From: JAZSMS01 sp045536015
GTDB taxonomy: Bacteria > Bacillota > Clostridia > Christensenellales > QALW01
Reading direction: 5' to 3'
DNA: 5,528 bases
Assembly: GCA_045536015.1 (NCBI GenBank)
Contig: JAZSMS010000108.1
Span: 1-5,528 of the forward strand
The notes under the pieces were generated by a model that was not told where the DNA came from, did not search any database, and was given only the letters and a program-made list of their open reading frames with translations. Position 1 is the stretch's first letter; the number at the start of each line of letters is the position of its first letter. This document shows, piece by piece, positions 1 through 5,528 of this stretch. Made by a program: the position numbers and the translations under genes.

Positions 1-237
1 CAAGCCTTTTTCTTTTATAAATGCAACCACGTCTTCGCCGTCTTCAACGTTTCCGCCGTCAATAAGCAAAGATCTGCCCTCACAAAGCACAAGCGCACAA
101 TCTGCCTGACCTACGTCGATAAAATAAACCTCGATTTTACCCTGCGCAAAATCTGTGTTATTGGTAGTTGGGGCTTGGCAAGCGCAAAATAAAAATATAG
201 AAATAAGAAAAATTGCAATAAGTTTAAGCTTTTTCAT
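1..237 (-). CDS. ComEC-like MBL-fold lipoprotein, N-terminal part (runs off left edge)
   Basis: The first 79 codons of a leftward gene are visible; the rest lies outside the window. Residues 1-20 form a lipoprotein signal peptide: a MKKLK basic start, a hydrophobic core, and the lipobox-like FCAC with Cys20 as the probable lipidated residue. After a short polar linker comes the start of a metallo-beta-lactamase fold of the ComEC/Rec2 C-terminal type: FIDVGQADCALV at about 39-50 and LLIDGG at about 57-62. In this family these strands precede the HxHxDH metal site, which is not in view. The start is ATG at 237, preceded by GAGGA 5 nt upstream and a perfect promoter. Stand-alone secreted ComEC-like hydrolases are common in Clostridia, and their substrates are mostly unknown. 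It is not competence ComEC itself, because a lipoprotein signal sits where that protein has membrane segments. The fold is fairly sure; the function is unknown. Confidence 0.8.
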   Translation of the reverse strand, partial: MKKLKLIAIFLISIFLFCACQAPTTNNTDFAQGKIEVYFIDVGQADCALVLCEGRSLLIDGGNVEDGEDVVAFIKEKGL

Positions 238-263
238 TTTTATCCTCATAACAAACGATTACT

Positions 264-278
264 ACAATATTATATTGT
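264..278. promoter_or_regulatory. Perfect 7-1-7 palindrome, candidate operator
   Basis: The sequence is ACAATAT-T-ATATTGT, two perfect 7-bp half-sites around one central base. This is the 7-1-7 geometry used by Fur, PerR and Zur boxes, although the bases differ from the Bacillus PerR box (TTATAATNATTATAA) at several positions. It covers the -10 of the leftward promoter and sits about 65 bp upstream of the -35 of the gene for a PerR-like protein. Assigning it to that protein is inference; AT-rich DNA can form such palindromes by chance. Confidence 0.4.
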
Positions 279-297
279 CTATTTAAGCGTATGTCAA
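269..297 (-). promoter_or_regulatory. Sigma-A type promoter for the MBL lipoprotein gene
   Basis: Reading leftward, the -35 TTGACA is at 297-292 and the -10 TATAAT at 274-269, separated by exactly 17 bp. Both hexamers match the consensus perfectly. Transcription would begin near 262, leaving a leader of about 25 nt before the ATG at 237. The -10 lies inside a perfect 15-bp palindrome at 264-278, so a protein bound there would block this promoter. Confidence 0.8.
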
Positions 298-343
298 GAA
301 TATCAAAAATTAGTAAAAATGTTACAAAAATATTACGTTGGAC

Positions 344-372
344 TTGACACGGAAATAATAATAATATATAAT
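344..372 (+). promoter_or_regulatory. Sigma-A type promoter for the perR-DUF308-BMP cluster
   Basis: The -35 TTGACA is at 344-349 and the -10 TATAAT at 367-372, with a 17-bp spacer. Both hexamers are perfect. The expected start of transcription is near 379, giving a leader of only about 23 nt before the TTG start at 403. The spacer holds four tandem AAT units at 354-365. This promoter also shows that an in-frame ATG at 319 cannot be the translation start, because it lies upstream of the transcript. Confidence 0.85.
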
Positions 373-387
373 ACCAATAAGAAAATA

Positions 388-395
388 AAAGGAGG
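388..395 (+). promoter_or_regulatory. Ribosome binding site fixing the TTG start of the Fur/PerR gene
   Basis: AAAGGAGG is a near-perfect Shine-Dalgarno sequence 7 nt before the TTG at 403. No ATG or GTG in this frame has such a site, so this decides the non-canonical start. Confidence 0.85.
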
Positions 396-402
396 GGTCT
401 AC

Positions 403-792
403 TTGTCAGCAGAGAGAAATACAAAACAAAAAACGGTTGTGCTTGATGCCGTAAACAAGCTTGATCATCCTTCGGCAGAGCAGGTGTATAAGCTTGCTTT
501 TGATAAATGTCCGTCAATAAGTAAGGCAACGGTGTACCGCATTTTAAACGGACTTGTAGAGCAGGGCAAATTAAGGAGATTCTCGTTTCCTGATAATGCC
601 GACAGATACGATGTAACTACAAAAATGCACGGACATCTTATTTGTGTTAATTGCGGACGCGTTGATGATGCAATGCTTAAAAATGGCGAAGACGTCGAGT
701 GTGTTGATTCTAAGTATAAAATACTTTCGCAAACTCTTGTTTTCACAGGTGTTTGCCCACAATGTTTAACAGAAGGGAATTTACAAAAATGA
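403..792 (+). CDS. perR: PerR-type Fur family transcriptional regulator, short form
   Basis: A 129-residue cytoplasmic metal-dependent DNA-binding repressor of the Fur superfamily. The N-terminal winged helix includes the recognition segment SKATVYRILNGL (about 40-51). The structural zinc site is complete as two CxxC pairs, C81/C84 and C118/C121. The regulatory metal ligands of Bacillus PerR all have counterparts: H22, D70, H76, H78 and D89. Aspartate at the last position, where Fur usually has glutamate, is associated with peroxide sensing by Fe-catalysed histidine oxidation, which favours PerR over Fur or Zur; this remains inference from alignment by eye. The protein starts at MSAERNTKQK and so lacks the roughly 15-residue N-terminal helix region of the 145-residue B. 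subtilis PerR. TTG is chosen as the start because of the ideal ribosome site and because ATG 319 lies upstream of the promoter. The stop overlaps the next start as ATGA, so the two genes are translationally coupled. Confidence 0.88.
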   Translation: MSAERNTKQKTVVLDAVNKLDHPSAEQVYKLAFDKCPSISKATVYRILNGLVEQGKLRRFSFPDNADRYDVTTKMHGHLICVNCGRVDDAMLKNGEDVECVDSKYKILSQTLVFTGVCPQCLTEGNLQK

Positions 793-1319
793 AATTTTTA
801 GAAAAACTTTGGGCTGATAATTTAATTTCGGCAATGTTAACGATAATTATAGGATTACTTATCACGTTACTTCATAAATATGCACTTGGCACGGTTTGTG
901 TTATCGTAGGTGCAGTTGCGCTTGTAATAGGTTTAATTTTGCTTATTAAATATTTCCGTGCGCCGCAGGATCAAAACAGATTTATGCTTTTGCTTGCACT
1001 TGTTTTAGGTGCGGTGGGCGTTTATCTTATGGTTCACCCCGATGCATTTTTATCAATGATAGCAGTTGTGTTTGGTATTTTTATAGTTTATAATGCGATA
1101 GTGGATATGCAAAGCGCTATTACAATGAAAAAGGGCGGTTACGTTTATTGGTACGTTGCACTTATAATCTCGCTTGTAACACTTCTATCGGGAATAATTC
1201 TTATTCTTCTTAAAAATAAAGCTGCAGAAATTATTGCACTTACTTCGGGAATTATGCTTATAGTTCAGGGTGTTATGAATATCTGGGTGGCAGTAAAGGT
1301 AAAGAAATTCAATGAATAA
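789..1319 (+). CDS. DUF308 / HdeD-like six-helix membrane protein
   Basis: A 176-residue, highly hydrophobic inner-membrane protein. Six membrane segments can be read at about 11-29, 31-54, 65-82, 86-105, 118-141 and 146-170, with short charged links (KYFRAPQDQNR near 54-64, MKKGG near 113-117) and a basic C-terminal tail ending KVKKFNE. Size, three helix pairs and the glycine-rich helices fit the DUF308/HdeD family, whose E. coli member is tied to acid resistance; the biochemical function of the family is unsettled. ATG 789 is preferred over in-frame TTG 753 and ATG 762 because it overlaps the regulator stop as ATGA and has AAGGGA about 11 nt upstream. The regulator upstream suggests stress-responsive expression, which is inference. 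Confidence 0.8.
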   Translation: MKFLEKLWADNLISAMLTIIIGLLITLLHKYALGTVCVIVGAVALVIGLILLIKYFRAPQDQNRFMLLLALVLGAVGVYLMVHPDAFLSMIAVVFGIFIVYNAIVDMQSAITMKKGGYVYWYVALIISLVTLLSGIILILLKNKAAEIIALTSGIMLIVQGVMNIWVAVKVKKFNE

Positions 1320-2415
1320 AATAAGAAAAATATTTGCAATTTTATTATGCATAACTACCGTTCTCGGAATTTGCTCCTGCAAGAAAAACGATTTAGGTGT
1401 TACTAAGGGGAAAAGTAAAATTGCACTTATAACGGGCGTTCAGGAGCTTGAACTTGACTTCTTAAACGAAGAAGTATGGCAGGGAATTGCCGCCTTTGGC
1501 GATGCAAACGAGGTAGAGTATACCTACTACACACCTGCGGAGGCAACTGTTGATAAAATTTATTCTTCGTTTGAGCTTGCTGTAGAAGAGGGCGCCGACG
1601 TTTTAGTTTGTATGGGATCAATGTTCTCCGGCGCAATAAAGAAAATGCAAGAAAATTATGAAGACGTAAAGATAATTGCCATCGACGTTGCCGAGGCAAG
1701 TATCGGAACTCTTGGAAAAAACACACATTGCGTTTCATTTAAGCAAAATCAAGCGGGTTATCTGGCAGGATATGCTGCAGTTAAGGATGGCTTTACAAAG
1801 CTTGGTTTTTACGGCGAATACGATATTGAAAGATATTCAGGCTACGGTTACGGCTTTTTTAATGGTGCAGTTGATGCAGCAGAAGAGCTTGAAGTAAAAA
1901 TAGAATTTGACTTTGCCTTTGGTAACGAGTTTGATTCTGCCGAGCAAGGCATCGAGGCAGTTGATGGTTGGTACAAAAACGGCTGTGAGATAGTTATGGC
2001 GGCAGGTAGTGAAGAAACCGTAAGCGCTATTGCAAAAAGTGCGGTTGATAACTTTGCCTATGTTATGGGTACAAGTATAGATCAGTCGTATCTTGGACAG
2101 ACGTTTGACTATAATCCCTTTATGGTAAGTGCTATGAAGGGCTTGCGCGAAGCGATAAACACCACGCTTGAGCGTGCCGCAACAAAGCAGTGGGAAGAAG
2201 AACTTTCGGGCAAAACGGTTTTCTTTGGACTTGAAAACGGAAACTACTTATACTTAAACGAGGATGAGTGGCTGTGGCTTTTTGAAAAATTTACTCTTGA
2301 CGATTATTGGACACTTAAGGAAAAGATTTCTTCTGACGAAAAGGAAATTGAAAGAAATAAGTTTGCCAATTTTGACGAAGAAAAAGTTGTTTTAAGAAAA
2401 CAAATAGACAAATAA
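1312..2415 (+). CDS. BMP/PnrA-family substrate-binding lipoprotein
   Basis: A 367-residue exported lipoprotein. It has a basic start (MNKIRK), a hydrophobic core and the lipobox ICSC with Cys23 as the probable lipidation site. Residues about 35-320 follow the BMP (basic membrane protein) fold of periplasmic-binding type: KIALITGV, then NEEVWQGI (52-59), IIAID (121-125), NQAGYLAGYAA (146-156), GYGYGFFNGA (177-186), VMAAGS (228-233), GTSIDQS (253-259) and the final strand VFFGLENG (303-310). Known members such as PnrA bind purine nucleosides for ABC import. The segment before NEEVW differs from the usual GxDDxSFN motif, so the ligand may differ. A charged tail of about 45 residues follows. The gene overlaps the DUF308 gene by 8 nt and has only a weak AAAGG site, implying coupled translation. 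No ABC ATPase or permease gene is adjacent. Confidence 0.85.
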   Translation: MNKIRKIFAILLCITTVLGICSCKKNDLGVTKGKSKIALITGVQELELDFLNEEVWQGIAAFGDANEVEYTYYTPAEATVDKIYSSFELAVEEGADVLVCMGSMFSGAIKKMQENYEDVKIIAIDVAEASIGTLGKNTHCVSFKQNQAGYLAGYAAVKDGFTKLGFYGEYDIERYSGYGYGFFNGAVDAAEELEVKIEFDFAFGNEFDSAEQGIEAVDGWYKNGCEIVMAAGSEETVSAIAKSAVDNFAYVMGTSIDQSYLGQTFDYNPFMVSAMKGLREAINTTLERAATKQWEEELSGKTVFFGLENGNYLYLNEDEWLWLFEKFTLDDYWTLKEKISSDEKEIERNKFANFDEEKVVLRKQIDK

Positions 2416-2420
2416 AATAA

Positions 2421-2439
2421 GCACCGCCTTGTGCGGTGC
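2421..2439 (+). terminator. Short hairpin after the BMP gene, weak intrinsic terminator
   Basis: GCACCGC (2421-2427) pairs with GCGGTGC (2433-2439) in a 7-bp GC-rich stem with a 5-nt loop, starting 5 nt after the BMP stop. It is followed by AATTTTA, a poor U-tract. It probably ends most perR-operon transcripts but could let some through to metY, whose ribosome site begins 12 nt later. Confidence 0.6.
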
Positions 2440-2451
2440 AATTTTAGATAT

Positions 2452-2457
2452 AAGGAG
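2452..2457 (+). promoter_or_regulatory. metY: Ribosome binding site fixing the metY start
   Basis: AAGGAG lies 9 nt before ATG 2467. The upstream in-frame ATG at 2458 touches this site and the GTG at 2431 lies in the hairpin, so neither is a likely start. Confidence 0.8.
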
Positions 2458-2466
2458 ATGCTAAAA

Positions 2467-3741
2467 ATGAGAATCGAAACAACATGCGTGCAGGGCGGTT
2501 ATACCCCCGGCAACGGAGAACCAAGACAAATTCCGATAGTGCAAAGCACTACATTTAAATATGCAACAAGCGAGGATATGGGTAAGCTTTTTGACCTTGA
2601 AGCAAGCGGATACTTCTATACCCGTCTTCAAAACCCTACCAACGATTATGTTGCAGCAAAAATAGCCCAGCTTGAGGGCGGAACTGCCGCAATGCTTACC
2701 TCGTCGGGTCAGGCGGCAAACTTCTATGCAGTATTTAATATTGCTTCGTGCGGTGACCATATAGTTGCCTCGTCGGCAATTTATGGCGGAACATATAATC
2801 TTTTTGCCGTAACGATGAAGCGTATGGGAATTGATTTTACATTTGTTGCACCCGATTGCACCGAGGAGGAGCTTAATGCCGCATTTACCGATAAAACAAA
2901 GGCAGTGTTTGGCGAAACTATTGCAAATCCTGCACTAGACGTGCTTGATATCGAAAAATTTGCTTCTGCGGCACACGCACACGGAGTTCCGCTTATTATT
3001 GACAACACTTTTGCAACACCCGTTAACTGCAGACCTTTTGAATGGGGTGCAGATATTGTAACACATTCTACAACAAAGTATATGGACGGTCACGGCGCGG
3101 CGGTAGGGGGCGTAATAGTTGATAGCGGAAAGTTTGACTGGACAAAATATCCCGAAAAATTTCCCGGTCTTTGTACACCTGACGAAAGCTATCACGGTGT
3201 AACGTATACTGAACGTTTTGGTCTTGCAGGCGCATTTATTACAAAGGCAACAGTTCAGCTTATGCGCGATTTTGGCTCTATTCAGTCACCTCAAAACGCA
3301 TTCTTGTTAAATTTAGGACTCGAAAGCCTTCACGTAAGAATGAAAAGGCACTGCGAAAATGCACTTGCAGTTGCACGCTTTTTACAAAAGCACGAAAAAA
3401 TAGCTTGGGTAAATTATTCGCAGCTTGAAGATAATAAGTATTACGAGCTTGCTAAAAAGTATCTTCCCAACGGTTCTTGCGGTGTTGTAAGCTTTGGCGT
3501 TAAGGGCGGAAGAAGCGCGGCAGAAACGTTTATGAAAAACCTTAAGGTTGCCGCTATCGAAACGCACGTTGCCGATGCGCGCACCTGTTGCTTACATCCT
3601 GCAAGTGCAACACACCGTCAGATGAACGATGAGGAACTTGCCGCGGCAGGTGTTTCGCCCGATTTAGTGCGTTTTTCGTGCGGTATAGAAAACGCACAAG
3701 ACCTTATTGACGATATTGCACAGGCTCTTGAAAAGGTATAA
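2467..3741 (+). CDS. metY: O-acetylhomoserine sulfhydrylase (MetY), PLP enzyme
   Basis: A 424-residue cytoplasmic enzyme of the Cys/Met-metabolism PLP family. It should convert O-acetylhomoserine plus sulfide to homocysteine and acetate, the direct sulfhydrylation route to methionine. Full length for MetY (about 420-430), with all hallmarks visible: YTRLQNPTN at 51-59 (Tyr and Arg that bind the phosphate of the neighbouring subunit), TSSGQAA at 78-84, catalytic-type Tyr106 in AIYGGTYN, IIDNTFATP at 177-185 with Asp179 facing the pyridine nitrogen, STTKY at 201-205 with Lys204 as the Schiff-base lysine, and RFSCGIEN at 402-409 with Arg402 for the substrate carboxylate. The opening ETTCVQGGYTPGNGEPRQIP and the long insert near 205-270 separate it from cystathionine gamma-synthase and beta-lyase. 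metA follows after 13 nt and makes the expected substrate. No clear promoter or S-box/T-box leader is seen upstream. Confidence 0.95.
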   Translation: MRIETTCVQGGYTPGNGEPRQIPIVQSTTFKYATSEDMGKLFDLEASGYFYTRLQNPTNDYVAAKIAQLEGGTAAMLTSSGQAANFYAVFNIASCGDHIVASSAIYGGTYNLFAVTMKRMGIDFTFVAPDCTEEELNAAFTDKTKAVFGETIANPALDVLDIEKFASAAHAHGVPLIIDNTFATPVNCRPFEWGADIVTHSTTKYMDGHGAAVGGVIVDSGKFDWTKYPEKFPGLCTPDESYHGVTYTERFGLAGAFITKATVQLMRDFGSIQSPQNAFLLNLGLESLHVRMKRHCENALAVARFLQKHEKIAWVNYSQLEDNKYYELAKKYLPNGSCGVVSFGVKGGRSAAETFMKNLKVAAIETHVADARTCCLHPASATHRQMNDEELAAAGVSPDLVRFSCGIENAQDLIDDIAQALEKV

Positions 3742-3754
3742 AAGGAGATAAAAA

Positions 3755-4672
3755 ATGCCAATAAAAATACCGGATAATTTACCGGCAGTTAAAACGCTTG
3801 AGAGCGAGAATATATTTGTAATGACGCAAAAGCGCGCTATTACGCAGGATATACGTCCGTTAAAGGTTGCGCTTTTAAATCTTATGCCGCTTAAAATTGA
3901 TACCGAAACTCAGCTTTCGCGCTTGCTTGGTAATACGCCGCTTCAGGTTGAACTTACCTTGCTTCACACTAAGTCGCACGTTTCGTCTAATGTCTCGCAA
4001 GAACATTTGCTTTCGTTTTACAAGGTCTTTGACGATGTTAAAAATCAAAAATTTGACGGTTTAATTATAACGGGTGCGCCCGTAGAAAAGCTTGAATTTG
4101 AAGACGTTGACTACTGGGAAGAGCTTTGCGAGATTATGGAGTGGAGTAAAACCCACGTAACAAGCACCTTCCACATTTGTTGGGGTGCACAGGCAGGGCT
4201 TTATTACCATTATGGCATAAAAAAATACCCGCTTGATAAAAAACTTTCGGGCATTTATAAGCATACTCTTGATTATAAAAAAGCAATACTTTTCAGGGGC
4301 TCGGACGATGAATTTTACGTTCCGCATTCGCGCTATACCACCGTTTTGCGCGAGGATATCGAACGCGTTCCCGAACTTAAAATTTTAGCATCATCTATCG
4401 AGGCAGGAGTTTACGCTATATTTACTGAAAACGGTAAGCAGATTTTTATTACGGGACATTCTGAATATAATGCCGATACGCTTAAAAAAGAATATCTGCG
4501 TGACGTTAAGGCTGGAATTTCACCTGACATTCCTCAAAATTATTTCCCTGACGACAATCCTGAAAACGAGCCTATAGTTAATTGGCGTGCGCATGCAAAC
4601 TTGTTATATTCAAATTGGCTTAACTATTTTGTATATCAGACAACGCCTTATAATATTGAAGACGTAAAATAA
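3755..4672 (+). CDS. metA: Homoserine O-acetyltransferase (MetA/MetAA type)
   Basis: A 305-residue cytoplasmic acyltransferase with a class I glutamine-amidotransferase-like fold, catalysing acylation of homoserine, the committed step of methionine synthesis. The catalytic triad sits at the same numbers as in E. coli MetA: Cys142 in FHICWGAQ, His235 and Glu237 in ITGHSEYN. The acyl-CoA choice can be read from ITGAPVEKLEF: residue 111 is Glu, the residue reported in Bacillus cereus MetA to favour acetyl-CoA, whereas succinyl-CoA users have Gly. Many databases label such proteins succinyltransferase by homology; acetyltransferase is the better call here, and the metY gene just upstream uses O-acetylhomoserine. 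The start is ATG with AAAGGAG 7 nt upstream. The protein is complete, and the gene ends at a strong terminator. Confidence 0.95.
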   Translation: MPIKIPDNLPAVKTLESENIFVMTQKRAITQDIRPLKVALLNLMPLKIDTETQLSRLLGNTPLQVELTLLHTKSHVSSNVSQEHLLSFYKVFDDVKNQKFDGLIITGAPVEKLEFEDVDYWEELCEIMEWSKTHVTSTFHICWGAQAGLYYHYGIKKYPLDKKLSGIYKHTLDYKKAILFRGSDDEFYVPHSRYTTVLREDIERVPELKILASSIEAGVYAIFTENGKQIFITGHSEYNADTLKKEYLRDVKAGISPDIPQNYFPDDNPENEPIVNWRAHANLLYSNWLNYFVYQTTPYNIEDVK

Positions 4673-4673
4673 A

Positions 4674-4698
4674 AAAAGCAGGTTTAAAACCTGCTTTT
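4674..4698. terminator. Bidirectional intrinsic terminator between metA and the LCP gene
   Basis: The stem AAAAGCAGGTT (4674-4684) pairs with AACCTGCTTTT (4688-4698), 11 bp with a 3-nt loop (the tip pair may open to give 5 nt). Rightward transcripts end in a U-rich run (TTTT, then AATTTTTTATTTT). Leftward transcripts end in the complement of the A7 at 4671-4677. It starts 2 nt after the metA stop and lies 6 nt beyond the LCP stop, so it serves both convergent genes. Confidence 0.9.
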
Positions 4699-4704
4699 AA
4701 TTTT

Positions 4705-5528
4705 TTATTTTATCCAGCTTTTTCTGTCGGCTGCAAGTGAAATGTTTGTGTTTCCGTAAAGTGCTTTCTGAAGCTTTTGTGCGGCAACGGGGAAGTCAAC
4801 CTTCCAGTACCAAAGTCCGCTTACAGTCATACCCGTAGCGCAGTTATCATCAGGAAGCGTTACGCGCTTAATTTCATAATTAAACCAACCGTCTGTAAGT
4901 GCCGTAACTGCGTATGCAAGAATATCGGTTGAGCTAAGACCTGTGCGGATATAAGGAATAAGTGAGTTTACAAGCGAAATAAGCTGTGCACGCGAAAGTT
5001 CACCGGCCATGCTGATAAGCTTCATAAAAAGCTCTTGTTGACGGCTAACACGTGCGGTATCGCCACCCGTGTTACCTTTGCGGATGCGGCAGTACATAAG
5101 TGCTTCATATCCGGTTAAGGTGTACGTACCACCCTTTGTTAAGCGGGTGCAACCCCAATCTTCGCGCATATGCTTTGCTTCGGCGTCGGTAACGGTCATT
5201 TCGATACCGCCGATAACGTCTATCATAGCAGCAAGTGATTCAAAGTTTGCAACTGCATAATTATCAATTACAACCTTGTAATAACGTTCTATCATTTGTA
5301 TCTGAAGTGCGGGACCACCGCGAGCGCAAGCGTGGTGGAACTTTTCAAAACGACCTGTACCGTTGGCAACAACGTAGGAATATTGGTCACGCATAATTGA
5401 TGCAAGCGTTATTGTCTTTGTGTGATGATTTATTGAAAGAATCATCATTGCGTCGGCGCGGGAGTTTGTTCTATTTTCATCATTACCGATAAGCAAGATG
5501 TTTGTAACATAGCTTTCTCGTACGGGCG
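4705..5528 (-). CDS. LCP (LytR-CpsA-Psr) family cell-wall ligase, C-terminal part (runs off right edge)
   Basis: The visible 273 residues run from PVRESYVTNILLIGNDE to WIK-stop; the N-terminal membrane anchor is beyond the edge. LCP proteins sit outside the membrane and transfer lipid-linked glycopolymers (teichoic acids, capsule and similar) to peptidoglycan. The family pattern is complete in the visible part: TNILLIGNDENR, then SRADAMMILSIN, SIMRDQY (Arg46 and Asp47 of the visible part), FHHACARGG, IDNYAVANFESL, IDVIGGIEMTV, LTGYEALMYCRIRK (Arg147 and Arg149) and the arginines before RQQELF. These arginines line the pyrophosphate-lipid pocket in solved structures. The C-terminus is short, with no LytR_C domain. 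A TTG at 5496 is not a credible start: the frame stays open upstream and the residues before it (SYVTN) are conserved family sequence. The glycopolymer substrate cannot be told from this sequence. Confidence 0.92.
   Translation of the reverse strand, partial: PVRESYVTNILLIGNDENRTNSRADAMMILSINHHTKTITLASIMRDQYSYVVANGTGRFEKFHHACARGGPALQIQMIERYYKVVIDNYAVANFESLAAMIDVIGGIEMTVTDAEAKHMREDWGCTRLTKGGTYTLTGYEALMYCRIRKGNTGGDTARVSRQQELFMKLISMAGELSRAQLISLVNSLIPYIRTGLSSTDILAYAVTALTDGWFNYEIKRVTLPDDNCATGMTVSGLWYWKVDFPVAAQKLQKALYGNTNISLAADRKSWIK

Noticed and set aside
319..402. In-frame ATG at 319 giving a 28-residue N-terminal extension of the PerR-like protein
   Set aside because: It lies upstream of the perfect promoter at 344-372, has no ribosome site, and the extra residues are unlike any Fur family N-terminus.
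224..529. Leftward open frame across the divergent promoter region
   Set aside because: It covers both promoters and the start of the PerR-like gene on the other strand, has no family features, and conflicts with the MBL lipoprotein start at 237.
753..788. Earlier starts (TTG 753, ATG 762) for the DUF308 protein
   Set aside because: They lack a ribosome site and add polar residues inside the regulator gene; ATG 789 has the typical ATGA overlap.
2431..2466. GTG 2431 or ATG 2458 as the metY start
   Set aside because: The first lies in the hairpin; the second directly abuts the AAGGAG site. ATG 2467 has 9-nt spacing and matches the family N-terminus.
2416..2466. SAM riboswitch or T-box before metY
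   Set aside because: The gap is only 51 nt, with one simple hairpin and no multi-helix core or T-box motif.
4061..4327. Leftward open frame opposite metA (and similar ones opposite metY and the BMP gene)
   Set aside because: They lie opposite strongly conserved coding sequence, show no recognisable domain or ribosome site, and are explained as shadows of the real frames.
5069..5260. Rightward open frame opposite the LCP gene
   Set aside because: It is antisense to conserved LCP motifs and has no domain or ribosome site of its own.

Overview
The window looks like an AT-rich, Gram-positive-type Firmicute chromosome, most likely an anaerobic gut Clostridia member. The signs are strong AGGAG ribosome sites, TTG start use, textbook sigma-A promoters, two lipoproteins with lipoboxes, an LCP-family cell-wall ligase and a PerR-type Fur regulator. 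I cannot name the species.

Layout: (1) 1-237, minus strand: the start of a lipoprotein carrying the ComEC-type metallo-beta-lactamase (MBL) fold, cut by the left edge. (2) 238-402: a divergent intergenic region with two back-to-back promoters, each a perfect TTGACA-17-TATAAT, and a perfect 7-1-7 palindrome lying over the -10 of the leftward one. (3) 403-2415, plus strand: three overlapping genes, namely a short PerR-like regulator, a six-helix DUF308/HdeD membrane protein and a BMP/PnrA-family lipoprotein. A short hairpin follows. (4) 2467-4672, plus strand: metY and metA, 13 nt apart. (5) 4674-4698: a bidirectional terminator between convergent genes. (6) 4705-5528, minus strand: the C-terminal part of an LCP (LytR-CpsA-Psr) protein, cut by the right edge.

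The best-supported function is methionine synthesis. MetA carries Glu at position 111, the residue linked to acetyl-CoA use, and so would make O-acetylhomoserine. MetY is the enzyme that sulfhydrylates O-acetylhomoserine to homocysteine. The two genes therefore encode consecutive steps. No S-box or T-box leader fits in the 51 nt before metY, so the control of this operon is not visible here.

The perR-DUF308-BMP cluster is the less explained part. Overlapping reading frames tie a peroxide/metal-type regulator to a membrane protein and to a binding protein with no ABC transporter partner beside it. The promoter region and its palindrome are the most testable non-coding signals. Otherwise the window is ordinary; I found no CRISPR array, RNA gene, transposon or clearly new system.
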